From assembly GCF_025532145.1 (NCBI RefSeq), contig NZ_ARXS01000007.1, positions 120,841 to 184,840 of the forward strand: a stretch of DNA of 64,000 nt, in the 5' to 3' direction. Made by a program: the position numbers and the translations under genes. Every line of letters starts with the position of its first letter. Within the stretch, counting starts at the first letter, position 1. Shown here in pieces: positions 18,896 through 28,022 of the stretch. The notes beneath the pieces are model-generated. The model saw only the letters and a list, made by a program, of their open reading frames with translations, made no database searches and was not told the origin of the DNA. This DNA is from Alloalcanivorax balearicus MACL04 (lineage in GTDB: Bacteria; Pseudomonadota; Gammaproteobacteria; Pseudomonadales; Alcanivoracaceae).

Positions 18896-19121
18896 CGGGG
18901 GCCTCGAAGGGGGCCGGTTCGGCGTCCGGGTCCTGTTCCAGGAGGATCTGTACTTTCTGTTCGGCCCGGGACAGCGCCTGTTGGCACTGGCGGGTGAGTT
19001 TTACCCCTTCCTCGAAAGCGCCCAGCGACTCTTCCAGAGTCATCTCGCCGGATTCCATGCGTTCCACCAGGGCTTCCAGATTATCCAGGGATTCTTCCAA
19101 TTGCGGGACTTGCTTGGCCAT
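18885..19121 (-). CDS. xseB: Exodeoxyribonuclease VII small subunit
   Basis: 78-residue helical subunit that assembles with XseA to degrade single-stranded DNA. The sequence [20 protein letters not shown] and [20 protein letters not shown] is the complete family signature. The ATG at 19121 has GGAGG 7 bases upstream; a longer frame to 19145 is possible but adds a basic leader with no ribosome site. First gene of xseB-ispA-dxs. Confidence 0.93.
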   Translation of the reverse strand: MAKQVPQLEESLDNLEALVERMESGEMTLEESLGAFEEGVKLTRQCQQALSRAEQKVQILLEQDPDAEPAPFEAPDGQ

Positions 19122-19159
19122 CGTTTTCCTCCGTGGGCGGCGCAACGTTAACGGAGGTG

Positions 19160-19591
19160 TCAGGCCGGGTCAATTGGTGGTGGTGAGCCCGGTGCCGCGG
19201 AGAATCGGGGGGCTTGCAGGGTGCCGTCATACCAGGGGGCGCGGCTGTCGAAATGAATGTGGTCGTCTGGCCGCCGGTCCGGAGCCTGATCCAGGCTGCC
19301 GGCGGGGACGATGAAGCCGTTGCCGTCCCGGCTTTGATGCGGCACCGGCGTGCCGCAGTGGCGGCAGAATGCGCGCGCGAAGCGCTGCGCCTCCGGCAAG
19401 TCAAAACGTTGTATCCGCTCTTCGCCGGCCAGCCATTCGATCTGGTCATTGCCGATAAAGAGGTTGGAGGCGTGAGCACTTCCGGTGGCGTGCCGGCAGC
19501 GGCTGCAATGACAAAGATGAAACTGCTTGAACGGGCCGGAGATCCGGAAGTGGACCTGCCCGCAAAGACAGCGGCCCTGGTAGGTTGTCAT
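19160..19591 (-). CDS. GFA-family (Mss4-like) zinc-binding protein, second copy
   Basis: 143 residues with cysteines arranged as in the GFA/CENP-V fold: [22 protein letters not shown] and [11 protein letters not shown]. It differs clearly from the copy at 10912-11319, so it is a paralogue rather than a recent duplicate. The C-terminal tail is Pro-rich. Function unknown. Located upstream of xseB on the same strand, 38 bases from it. Confidence 0.85.
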   Translation of the reverse strand: MTTYQGRCLCGQVHFRISGPFKQFHLCHCSRCRHATGSAHASNLFIGNDQIEWLAGEERIQRFDLPEAQRFARAFCRHCGTPVPHQSRDGNGFIVPAGSLDQAPDRRPDDHIHFDSRAPWYDGTLQAPRFSAAPGSPPPIDPA

Positions 19592-20121
19592 GATGTTCCC
19601 CGGTGGTGGTTGATAAGCGAATTAGGGCGTATGGAACGCTTTCACGAGATCCCGTGGCAATCACTATCCCGCGCTTTCAGGTCATCCTCAAGAGGCCGCT
19701 CGGGCTTTGGTGGGAGAAGTGCTTTTTCCTTTAAATTCAAAGCAGTTGGCGACGCGCTGAAAAGCCCTGATCGGGGCCGGGAATGAGCAGGCGTCATTGA
19801 TTCCAAATAGGTCTAACAGGGGGCTTCCGAGGCTCCGATGGGGCGCCTATAGTGAAATGCCCGCTGGCCGCCGCAAGCCGCTTCTTCCTCTGATCTCCTT
19901 TCCCTATGGCGTCTCGCTTGCGGTACCGGCGGGGGCTCTTTCTCCCCGCTCGTCTCACCTCAATTCCCTCTTCTCTGGACCGCAGAGGCCGGTTCATTCG
20001 GGTCATTCCAGGCTTTTTTTCTGTCCCCTTATTTCGGGCGGTTTATTTCCCTCCGCCGTTCCCTTTGGATAGGAAAGTCGGCCCGGCCGACAGCAAACAA
20101 TAATAAGAGAGGGGCAGAGCG
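19592..20121. other. 530-base gap with no recognisable gene
   Basis: I see no convincing coding sequence on either strand. A TATAGT at 19849-19854 could be a -10 for the plus-strand gene at 20122, but no good -35 accompanies it. The stretch 19930-20100 is rich in T and C. The ribosome site GAGAGGGG lies at its end. Confidence 0.35.
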
Positions 20122-20469
20122 ATGGTGGGCGCCAATTCCACCTACGAGATCCATGTGTTCATTGGTTGTGCTCTCGCTGTTGGTGAGGAGACGCAAGAGA
20201 ACTGGGTGGGGGCCTGGCAGCCGCTGATGGTGTTCTCCCGCCAATACCGCCTCTGTGGGTACCACGATTATTCGCGCATGGAACGGGTGGCCAGGGAACA
20301 TGGGTGGGTCGAGGTTCTCGTCGCCCGGGATGGGGTTCTCATCGAAGGGCAGTTGCACCAGGCCCGGCCGGCGGTGCGTGACGCGTTCGAGCGGGCGCTG
20401 ACGACGGGCGGGGCGGTGCTGGTGTACACGGAGTGGGAAGGCAGCGGCTTGCCACTGTCCCAGGGCTGA
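20122..20469 (+). CDS. Hypothetical protein, 115 residues
   Basis: Not recognised. It begins MVGANSTYEIHVFIGCALAV and has GAGAGGGGCAGAG before the ATG. Composition is mixed alpha/beta with no signal peptide, no long membrane helix and no metal motif. Residues such as RMERVAREHGWVEVLVARDG suggest a compact soluble domain. It converges on the response-regulator gene with 6 bases between them. Possibly connected to the fimbrial regulator, but only by position. Confidence 0.55.
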   Translation: MVGANSTYEIHVFIGCALAVGEETQENWVGAWQPLMVFSRQYRLCGYHDYSRMERVAREHGWVEVLVARDGVLIEGQLHQARPAVRDAFERALTTGGAVLVYTEWEGSGLPLSQG

Positions 20470-20475
20470 CAGGCG

Positions 20476-21204
20476 CTAAGCGGCGGAGGGGTCGGCTTCC
20501 TGCAGGCGATAACCATAGCCGTAGACAGCATTGAGCTGCCAGCCGTGTTCCGGGGTCAGCCCCAGCTTGCGGCGGACACGATAGATATGTACATCCAGTG
20601 TGCGTGACGAGAACTGCTCGTCTTTACCCCAGACATACTCGTACAGATACGCTCGGGCCAATGGGCGGCCAAGATTGCTGAATAGCAGGAAGGCCAGCCG
20701 GTATTCCTGGTGTGTCAGCTTGACCGGCTGACCCTCTCGGTGAAGGGTCTGACGATTCACATCGAACACGATGTTGCCGTGGCTGGGGTCTTCTTCTCGT
20801 CCTTTCTCCACACTCAAGGGGCCATTGCGGCGGCGTAGCACGGCGATAGCCCGTGCTTTCAGCTCCCGCGCCCGGAACGGCTTGTTGATGAAATCCTCGG
20901 CGCCACCTGTCAGGGCCTCGACCACGTCCTGTTCGCTGTTGCGCACGGTGAGCATGATCACCGGAGGGGGTGATTCCAGGTACGAAGTGAACCAGGTCAG
21001 AACTTCCAGTCCACTGCCGTCCGGTAACTCCCAGTCGAGAATGGCCAGGTCGAAGGTGTGGCGTTTTGTCGCCTGGATCAATTCCTTGCAACTGGAAAAG
21101 GTGGAAATCTTCAGTGTGATTTTATGGCGCCCCCATGGACCAGTCAGGGCCTGACTGACTTGGGCCAGTACAGCAGGCTCGTCATCCAGTATGGCGATAT
21201 GCAT
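20476..21204 (-). CDS. OmpR-family response regulator
   Basis: 242 residues. Receiver domain 1-120 with the acidic pair DDE (7-9), phospho-acceptor Asp57 in LAILDWELPDGSG, the Thr in MLTVRNSE and Lys in INKPFRA. The C-terminal winged helix has KLTHQEYRLAFLLFSNLGRP and SSRTLDVHIYRVRRKLGL. No kinase gene is adjacent on its strand. The fimbrial operon starts 617 bases away in the opposite direction, and a CHASE2 kinase gene lies beyond that operon; these are probable partners by context. Confidence 0.92.
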   Translation of the reverse strand: MHIAILDDEPAVLAQVSQALTGPWGRHKITLKISTFSSCKELIQATKRHTFDLAILDWELPDGSGLEVLTWFTSYLESPPPVIMLTVRNSEQDVVEALTGGAEDFINKPFRARELKARAIAVLRRRNGPLSVEKGREEDPSHGNIVFDVNRQTLHREGQPVKLTHQEYRLAFLLFSNLGRPLARAYLYEYVWGKDEQFSSRTLDVHIYRVRRKLGLTPEHGWQLNAVYGYGYRLQEADPSAA

Positions 21205-21821
21205 GGTCCCTGTTCCCTCTCAAGTGACACGGTGCATTGTTATATGGAGTCATGTTTCCCTGGCGCCGACGAAATTTTCGGGCACGCCTGTACGAATTGT
21301 TATCCGACCCGGGCCGCAGCGGGGGATCAAAGCGTTATTTTTATTAATGTTTTGCATCCACGCCCTCTGGCGCACTTTGCAACAGGGCGGGATCAGGCGT
21401 GTCCGGGGCGGCTTCGCCCGGGCGGAATGTTAGGACGGTGAATCGATAAAGTCATCCACGATAAGGCAAAAATTGTTAATGCATTTTATGCTTATTTAAA
21501 TAAATGGAAAGAAAGAGTCTGATGTTAAAGCATTAAATTGTTTTTCAATTGTAAGTATTTAATCGTATATTCCGTGATAAATATAAAACAACTGTCAACA
21601 GAATATGAACAATGGTTTCGGACTGTTGTTTGTTTGTTGCTCCCAACCCATTCTCCCGCCCCGCAGTCTACCGACCACGTCACATAATCGCATTTCTTGA
21701 TGGCGCTTGGTACTGAACCCGCCGGGCAAAGTCCCAGGGTGGTAGGCCGCAAGGCCGCGGAACGGCTCCCGAACAGGCGTGCCGGTCCCAAAATACGTTA
21801 TCAGGATGGGATGCATCTGTT
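21205..21821. promoter_or_regulatory. Long AT-rich regulatory region and leader of the fimbrial operon
   Basis: The segment 21430-21620 is the most AT-rich of the window, with several candidate promoters, for example TTGTTA, 17 bases, TTAAAT at 21475-21503. From 21715 to 21790 composition turns GC-rich and holds small stems, including GGCC-GCAA-GGCC with a GNRA-type tetraloop at 21745-21756 and GGGCAAAGTCCC at 21724-21735. This suggests a structured 5' leader before the pilin gene. No known riboswitch class was matched. Confidence 0.5.
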
Positions 21822-22376
21822 ATGAAAATGAATAAAACCGCTATTGCTCTGGCAGTTTTCGGCTTGGCCGGCGCTGGTTCCGCTCTCGCCGCGGACGGCA
21901 CCATTACTTTCAACGGTAAAATCACCGACCAAACCTGTGAAATCACCACCCCGGGTGGCACCGACTTCACCGTGACCCTGCCGACCGTGTCGGCTCAGAC
22001 GCTGGCCGCTGCCGGTGAAGTTGCTGGTCGTACGCCTTTCGCCATCAACCTGTCCAACTGCTCCGCTGGGCAAGTGGCGACCTACTTCGAACCGGGTCCC
22101 ACCGTGGACTTCAACACCGGTCGTCTGAATAACCAGATCGACGCCGCCAGCAATGGTGCCACCAACGTTCAAATCCAGCTGCTGGGTGAGAACAACCTCG
22201 TCCTGCCGGTGCTGGCCGCTGGTGCCAACGGTGCGCAAACCAACTCCCAATGGGTAACGGTTGCCAACGAAGGTGACGGCGCTGACCTGAACTACTACGC
22301 CGAGTACTACGCCACCGCCGCCACCGGCGCCGGCGACGTCTCCACCAGCGTTCAGTACACCATTATCTATCAGTAA
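21822..22376 (+). CDS. Type 1-like fimbrial major subunit
   Basis: 184-residue chaperone-usher pilin. Signal peptide KTAIALAVFGLAGAGSALA, then a mature start AADGTITFNGKITDQTCEIT with the first Cys. The second Cys comes at NLSNCSAG and forms the usual disulfide. The C-terminus ends QYTIIYQ, the beta-strand recognised by the chaperone. The mature N-terminal strand with alternating hydrophobic residues is the donor strand. First gene of a four-gene operon; probably the main structural subunit. Confidence 0.92.
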   Translation: MKMNKTAIALAVFGLAGAGSALAADGTITFNGKITDQTCEITTPGGTDFTVTLPTVSAQTLAAAGEVAGRTPFAINLSNCSAGQVATYFEPGPTVDFNTGRLNNQIDAASNGATNVQIQLLGENNLVLPVLAAGANGAQTNSQWVTVANEGDGADLNYYAEYYATAATGAGDVSTSVQYTIIYQ

Positions 22377-22453
22377 TCCCCATGGTTTCCGCGGGCCGGC
22401 TTGCCGGCCCCGGATACCTTCTTGTCTGTTCTTCCAGGTTTCGGGTGGTGGCT

Positions 22454-23197
22454 ATGAAGCGCTTTTCCCTTTGTTTGTTGTCATTCGCCTTGCTGGTCAC
22501 GGGCGTTGCCTCACAGGCCGCCGTGGTGATCGGCGGTACCCGGGTGATTTATCCCGGTGGCGATCGTGAAGTCTCGGTGCAACTGACCAACGACGGCGAA
22601 AACCCGGCCCTGGTGCAAGTATGGATCGACGCCGGCGACGCCGACGCCGCTCCGGAACAAAGCGATGTGCCTTTCATCGTACTGCCGCCGATTTCCCGCG
22701 TGGAAGCCGGCAGCGGTCAGGTTCTTCGAATTTCCTTTACCGGTGGCAAGACGCCGCAGGAAGACCGTGAGTCCGTGTATTGGCTGAATGTGCTCGACAT
22801 TCCGCCGGCGCCGAAGGCCGAAGAGGGGATCCCCCAGAATTTCCTGCAGTTGGCGGTTCGCTCGCGCATCAAGTTGTTTTACCGGCCCAAGGGGTTGAGC
22901 GGTAAAGCCAACGACGCTCCGGAAAAACTGCAGTGGTACCTGTCCCGTTCCGGCGGGCAAGCGGTACTCAAAGCAAAAAACCCCACGCCTTACCACATCA
23001 CCGTCAGCCGTCTGGAAATTCTCCGTGGAGAAAGCGCGCTGATACCGGTGCCCGTGGACGAGGGCATGATCGCCCCCGGTAGCAGCCTGGAATTCCCCTT
23101 GCCCGCTAATGCGCCGGCCGCGATTGGCCAGGTGCGCATGACCACCATCAATGACTTCGGTGGTCGGGTGGCCCGGGATGTGCCGGTGGGCCGTTGA
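22454..23197 (+). CDS. Periplasmic fimbrial chaperone (PapD/FimC family)
   Basis: 247 residues. Signal peptide MKRFSLCLLSFALLVTGVAS. The G1 beta-strand and Arg/Lys anchor residues appear in GGTRVIYPGGDREVSVQLTN and RSRIKLFYRPKGLSG. SVYWLNVLDIPP is a diagnostic family segment. The chaperone caps pilin subunits by donor-strand complementation and delivers them to the usher. The chosen ATG has GGTGG upstream; the frame is open further up but without signal-peptide character. Confidence 0.93.
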   Translation: MKRFSLCLLSFALLVTGVASQAAVVIGGTRVIYPGGDREVSVQLTNDGENPALVQVWIDAGDADAAPEQSDVPFIVLPPISRVEAGSGQVLRISFTGGKTPQEDRESVYWLNVLDIPPAPKAEEGIPQNFLQLAVRSRIKLFYRPKGLSGKANDAPEKLQWYLSRSGGQAVLKAKNPTPYHITVSRLEILRGESALIPVPVDEGMIAPGSSLEFPLPANAPAAIGQVRMTTINDFGGRVARDVPVGR

Positions 23198-23239
23198 TAG
23201 AAAAACGCCTGAACAAAAAAAATGGACGCGGGGTGTCTC

Positions 23240-25789
23240 ATGAATCAAAAGTGCGTTGTGTCGCGCCGGATTACCGGTCGGAGTGCCGCTGCCCAACTGC
23301 TTGGTGGCCTGGCTCTGCTGACTTGGACGCCGGCCGTGCTGGCTCAAACCGAGACTCAGGTGGCGGCGGCCTCCTTCAATAGTGATTTCCTTCGCGGTGC
23401 CGCCAAGGATATGGATGTTTCCCGTTACGCCCAGGGTAACCCGACACTGGCGGGCGACTACTATCTGGATGTCTACGTCAACGGCTCCTGGAAAGGCCGT
23501 AATGAGTTGGCCTTTCGCGCCGCCCCCGGCGAAATCAACGCGCACACCTGTTTTACCCTGAGCATGCTGTCCGGCTATGGCGTGGACGTCAGCACCATTG
23601 AGGGAGTCGGTGACGCGCTGAGCGATGAGTGCCGCTCCCTGGAAGGCTGGTTGCCGGGCGCCCAGGCCCGTTTCGACAGCAGCAACATGCGTCTGGATAT
23701 CAGTATCCCGCAAGCCAATATGCGCCGCAGCGCACGTGGCTATGTGGATCCGGCGTTCTGGGATCCGGGTATCAATGCCGGCTTCCTGAGTTACAACTTC
23801 AACGCGCTGCGTACCGAAACCCATTACGGCGGTAATGACAGCACCTACGACAATGCCTACTTGATGCTCAACAGCGGCATCAACATCGGTGCCTGGCAAT
23901 TGCGGCATGATTCCAATGTGTCACGCCGTGATGGGCAGGGCACTGACTGGCAGAACACCGCCACCTATCTGCGCAGGCCGATTCCGTCGATCCGCGGCAT
24001 GGTCACAGTGGGCGACGCCTACACTGAAGGTAACCTGTTCGATTCGATGGGATTCCGCGGTGCCCGTCTGGCGTCCGATGATCGCATGCTGCCGGATTCG
24101 CTGCGCGGCTATGCGCCCACCGTTCGTGGCGTGGCGGAAAGCAACGCGATCGTGGAAGTACGCCAGAACGGTCAGGTGATTTACCAGGCCACGGTGCCGC
24201 CGGGGCCGTTTGTTATCGATGATCTCTACCCCACCGGTTATGGCGGCGACCTGGAGGTCACCGTTACCGAAGCGGATGGTCGTATCCGCCGCTTCAGCCT
24301 GCCCTTTGCCTCCGTGCCGCAGATGTTGCGTCCGGGCATCTCCCGTTACAGCGCCACCGCCGGCAAGGTACGCGAAACCAGCCTGGACGATGATCCCTGG
24401 CTGATGCAGGCCACCTATCAAAAGGGCCTGACCAACCGGCTGACCGGTTATACCGGCGCCACGTTCAGTGATGACTATCAGGCCTGGCTGGCCGGTGTCG
24501 CGGTGGGGACGCCCGTTGGTGCCTTCTCCGCCGACGTCACCCACGCCCGTACCGGGTTCGATCGCTATGGCGATCGCAATGGTCAGAGCTACAAGCTGGG
24601 CTACAGCAAATTCATGCCCGATACCGGTACCAATGTGACGGTGGCGGCCTACCGCTATTCCACCTCCGGTTACCTGGGGTTGCGTGACGCCATCATCGCC
24701 CACGATTACGAAGATCGTCAGTTGGGCTTCGATGCGGTGCGTCGTCAGCGCAGTGAATTCCAGCTCACCGTGAATCAGACCCTGGGGGCTGGTTGGGGGG
24801 CGATGTACTTCACCGGCTCCGTTCGCGATTACTGGAAAAGCGAAGGGGAAACCACGCAATACCAAGTGGGGTACAACAACAACTACGGGCCCTTCCACTA
24901 CGGTTTCTCGGCGCTGAAGACCGAGGACGAATTTGGCTACGACGACACCCAGTACAACTTCAACTTCTCGGTGCCGCTGGACAACGTGGCCGGCAACGCC
25001 AGCCTGATCGGCTCCGGAACCATGCGTGACAGCGCCTACGAGAGCAGCCGTCTGGGTGTCTCCGGCAGTACCGGCGTGGACGGCAACATGACTTATAACG
25101 TGGCGGTCAGCCACCAGGATCAAAGCGGCGCCACCGGTGAACTCAGCGGTGAATACCGGGCGCCCTATGCCACGCTGCGGGCCTCTTACAGCCATAACGA
25201 CAACTTTACGCAGATGGGGGCCGGTGTCAGCGGCAGCATGGTGGCGCACAGCGGCGGCGTGACGCTGACGCCTCAGCGCGGTGAAACCATGGTGTTGGTG
25301 GAAGCGCCGGCGGCCGCTGGGGCTCGCGTGACCAACATGTCCGGTGTGCGCATCGATAAACGCGGCTACGCGGTGGTGCCGTACGTTTCGCCTTACCGCT
25401 TGAACTCGGTGACGCTGGATCCCAACGACATGTCCACCGAAGTGGAACTGAAGACCAGCAGCCAGCAAGTGGCGCCCTACGCCGGGGCCGTGGCCAAGCT
25501 CACCTTCGATACCGTCAGCGGTCAGGCGCTGCTGATCAAGGCTAAAGGACCGGATGGTGAACCGGTTCCATTCGGCGCCGAAGTGTACGACGAGGCCGGT
25601 CAGCCGGTGGGGCTGGTGGGCCAGAGCGGCCGGGTCTATCTGCGTACGGAAAAAGAGAGCGGCCGTCTGAGCGTCAAGTGGGGCGAGGAAGCGAACCAGA
25701 GCTGTGACATCGACTATCGCGTGCCGGAGTCCGATCAGGACGCAAGCGCGGCCCGCGCCTACCATCATCTGGAGGCCCGTTGTGAATAA
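23240..25789 (+). CDS. Outer-membrane fimbrial usher (FimD/PapC family)
   Basis: 849 residues. N-terminal signal then FNSDFLRGAAKDMDVSRYAQ, the chaperone-binding domain. The beta-barrel and plug region include TVGDAYTEGNLFDSMGFRGA and SLPFASVPQMLRPGISRY, and the C-terminal domains contain DKRGYAVVPYVSPYRLN and GQPVGLVGQSGRVYL. Full length compared with FimD. The ATG at 23240 follows GGGGTG; an ATG six codons upstream is also in frame. Its stop overlaps the adhesin start. Confidence 0.95.
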   Translation: MNQKCVVSRRITGRSAAAQLLGGLALLTWTPAVLAQTETQVAAASFNSDFLRGAAKDMDVSRYAQGNPTLAGDYYLDVYVNGSWKGRNELAFRAAPGEINAHTCFTLSMLSGYGVDVSTIEGVGDALSDECRSLEGWLPGAQARFDSSNMRLDISIPQANMRRSARGYVDPAFWDPGINAGFLSYNFNALRTETHYGGNDSTYDNAYLMLNSGINIGAWQLRHDSNVSRRDGQGTDWQNTATYLRRPIPSIRGMVTVGDAYTEGNLFDSMGFRGARLASDDRMLPDSLRGYAPTVRGVAESNAIVEVRQNGQVIYQATVPPGPFVIDDLYPTGYGGDLEVTVTEADGRIRRFSLPFASVPQMLRPGISRYSATAGKVRETSLDDDPWLMQATYQKGLTNRLTGYTGATFSDDYQAWLAGVAVGTPVGAFSADVTHARTGFDRYGDRNGQSYKLGYSKFMPDTGTNVTVAAYRYSTSGYLGLRDAIIAHDYEDRQLGFDAVRRQRSEFQLTVNQTLGAGWGAMYFTGSVRDYWKSEGETTQYQVGYNNNYGPFHYGFSALKTEDEFGYDDTQYNFNFSVPLDNVAGNASLIGSGTMRDSAYESSRLGVSGSTGVDGNMTYNVAVSHQDQSGATGELSGEYRAPYATLRASYSHNDNFTQMGAGVSGSMVAHSGGVTLTPQRGETMVLVEAPAAAGARVTNMSGVRIDKRGYAVVPYVSPYRLNSVTLDPNDMSTEVELKTSSQQVAPYAGAVAKLTFDTVSGQALLIKAKGPDGEPVPFGAEVYDEAGQPVGLVGQSGRVYLRTEKESGRLSVKWGEEANQSCDIDYRVPESDQDASAARAYHHLEARCE

Positions 25790-26780
25790 AGTGTCCATAC
25801 CTAATTGGTTCGTTGCTTCGATTGTGGTCCTGGTATTGTCGATGGTGTCCATTTCGGCCAGAGCGGCCTGTTATGTCGAAACCAGTGTCCAGAATATCAA
25901 TATGCGAATGGGGCAGGTGACGATTACACCGAATGTGCCGGTCGGTACGGTTCTGGCGATGCAAGAGTTCCCCATTGGCGCCAGAGAAGATGCGGTGCGC
26001 TGTTATGGGGGGGGCGGATATATGCGTGGGCGGACCTTGATTGGTAATCCCAGCAGCTATGATCCGAATATCTATACGACCCAGGTGGATGGTATCGGGA
26101 TTCGTCTTTCACGGCGCATCGCAGGCCTTAGCCAGACCGTGGTATATCCGCATGATTTGCGTCTTAACAGCTCAAGGGGCAGGTTGTCCGAAGGGTATTT
26201 TCGCGTAGAAATTATCAAGATCGCTAATCAAACCGGGTCAGGCACGCTGGCTCCCGGCCAGTACACAACTTACTACGCGGATGGGTCTGGCTCAGGGACT
26301 CCGATCCTCACCTCGTACCTGGACGCCAGCGCGATCACCATCGTCTCTTCCGCCTGCGAGGTGGATATGGGGTCCCGCAATATCGCCGTGGACTTCGGCA
26401 CGGTGTCCCGTTCCGTTTTTTCCGGCGTTGGCAGTACCAATACGGAGAAGGAGTTCCAGGTGGGATTGTCCTGTGTCGGCCCCAGCAATGGCCAGGACAC
26501 GGTGAAGCTGTCTTTCGGGTACACCCCGGATCCCAGTGGCGCCGCCGGAGTAATCAAGATCGATGGTGGCACCGAAGCCGCCAGTGGCGTGGGCATCCAG
26601 CTGCTGGACAACCGTACTTCCTCGCCCATCGCCAACGGCGAGCGTGTCGAACTGGGTACGGTGACGCCTGGGGACCATCAATTCCAACTGCCGCTGAAGG
26701 CCCGTTATTACCAGACCGCTCCCATCGTCAACGGCGGTGAAACCCGGGCGATCGCTACATTCACCATCGAATACAACTGA
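25782..26780 (+). CDS. Two-domain fimbrial tip adhesin
   Basis: 332 residues. Signal sequence SIVVLVLSMVSISARA, an N-terminal domain (about 25-195) with Cys residues and no recognisable fold by eye, then a C-terminal pilin domain starting near SACEVDMGSRNIAVDFGTVS and ending TRAIATFTIEYN. That architecture is FimH-like: receptor-binding domain plus pilin domain at the fibre tip. GTG start at 25782 with GGAGG 6 bases upstream, overlapping the usher stop. The N-terminal half is less GC-rich than neighbours, as expected for a fast-changing binding domain. Confidence 0.85.
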   Translation: MNKVSIPNWFVASIVVLVLSMVSISARAACYVETSVQNINMRMGQVTITPNVPVGTVLAMQEFPIGAREDAVRCYGGGGYMRGRTLIGNPSSYDPNIYTTQVDGIGIRLSRRIAGLSQTVVYPHDLRLNSSRGRLSEGYFRVEIIKIANQTGSGTLAPGQYTTYYADGSGSGTPILTSYLDASAITIVSSACEVDMGSRNIAVDFGTVSRSVFSGVGSTNTEKEFQVGLSCVGPSNGQDTVKLSFGYTPDPSGAAGVIKIDGGTEAASGVGIQLLDNRTSSPIANGERVELGTVTPGDHQFQLPLKARYYQTAPIVNGGETRAIATFTIEYN

Positions 26781-26849
26781 CTCCAACGCCAACAGCGAGG
26801 GAACGCGCCGACTCGGCCCGAGGACAGGGCCTGCTGAAGAGGGTGGACC

Positions 26850-27980
26850 ATGCAAGGCGTGAAAAAAAAATGCCGGGGGCAATTTTCAATGTCGCTTCAG
26901 CGGCGGCCCGGAGGATGGCCGCCACGGACGGTGGGCATAAGACATGGGGTGATCGGCGGCTTGTTCGGCGGACTGCTGTTCGCTGGCACTATGGCTGCCG
27001 CGCAACCGCAGACTGCCACGGAGCCACGGACTGCCGCGGAGTCACCGCCTTCGCCGAGATACTACATCGTTCGTCCCGGCGATACGCTTTGGGACATCGC
27101 CGAAGCCTATCTTGGGGATGCCCGGGCCTGGCGCCGTGTGCGTGACCTCAACCACCTTTCCGACCCCTACCACTTGCAACCCGACACCAAGCTGATACTG
27201 GAGGAGAACAGTCCTTTGGGTATCGATGTGCTTCACTTGGAAGGTGAGGTCTGGGCCGAGGACGTCGATGGAAATCGGCGGCCTCTGCTGACCGGCATGC
27301 AACTGGGTGCAGGTCAGTCGGTGGTTACCGGTCCTTTCGCTTTTGTATCCCTGCGTCTGGAGGACGGCTCCCAGGTGGTTTTGCCATCCAGCAGCCGGAT
27401 CCGGTTCATCAAAGAGCGTGAGCAGGGTATTGTTCGCGTCCGCCTGGAACGTGGCGCGGTGGAATCCAAGGTCACCCCCCGCCCTGGTGAGGAGCATTAC
27501 CAGGTGGAAACCCCGGTAGGTATCATCGGTGTGCGTGGCACCCATTTTCGTGTGCGTGAACAGGCTGGCGGCGCTACCACCAGTGTGCTGCGCGGGGCAG
27601 TGGCGATCAGCCATGATGGGCGGCCTCAAGGCCGGGTGCGTGAAGGTGAGGGGGGGCGTCTGGACAGCCGCGGCCGGCTGACCAGAGTGGCGCTGTTGCC
27701 CGCGCCCACCTTGCTGCCCGACTGGCGTGGCGCCGGCGGTGTCCTGCATGCCAGGGTCGAGCCGTTGCCGGGAGCTATCCAATACCGGCTGCAGATGTCC
27801 AGGGACAGCGATTTCATCGAGCTGGTACGTGAAGCGGTGTCGGATGATGGTGAGTTCAAAGTCGAGGACGTGCCCGCGGGGGCGTACCATGTCCGCTTGT
27901 CGGCCGTCGATGCCAATGGCATTGAAGGGCGCGAAGCGCATCATGTGTTTTTCCTGCGCGGGGTGGGTGCTCATCGTTAG
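26850..27980 (+). CDS. LysM and FecR domain cell-envelope protein
   Basis: 376 residues. A basic N-terminus and one hydrophobic helix (about 34-51) lead to the periplasm. The LysM domain (71-117) begins YYIVRPGDTLWDIAEAYLGD and should bind peptidoglycan. A FecR domain follows (about 145-240), with TPVGIIGVRGTHFRVRE. The C-terminal 90 residues look like a fibronectin-like domain. It lies 69 bases after the adhesin gene and 42 before the CHASE2 kinase, so it is likely an envelope sensor or partner feeding that kinase. That role is inferred. Confidence 0.85.
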   Translation: MQGVKKKCRGQFSMSLQRRPGGWPPRTVGIRHGVIGGLFGGLLFAGTMAAAQPQTATEPRTAAESPPSPRYYIVRPGDTLWDIAEAYLGDARAWRRVRDLNHLSDPYHLQPDTKLILEENSPLGIDVLHLEGEVWAEDVDGNRRPLLTGMQLGAGQSVVTGPFAFVSLRLEDGSQVVLPSSSRIRFIKEREQGIVRVRLERGAVESKVTPRPGEEHYQVETPVGIIGVRGTHFRVREQAGGATTSVLRGAVAISHDGRPQGRVREGEGGRLDSRGRLTRVALLPAPTLLPDWRGAGGVLHARVEPLPGAIQYRLQMSRDSDFIELVREAVSDDGEFKVEDVPAGAYHVRLSAVDANGIEGREAHHVFFLRGVGAHR

Positions 27981-28022
27981 GCCCTCTCGTTTTTCGATTC
28001 TCCTTTTAAGCAAGCTGTCCCG

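Noticed and set aside
21715..21790. Class I c-di-GMP (GEMM) riboswitch
   Set aside because: GGGCAAAG and GGTAGG are reminiscent, but the order of motifs and the second GCAAAGCC element do not fit the class.
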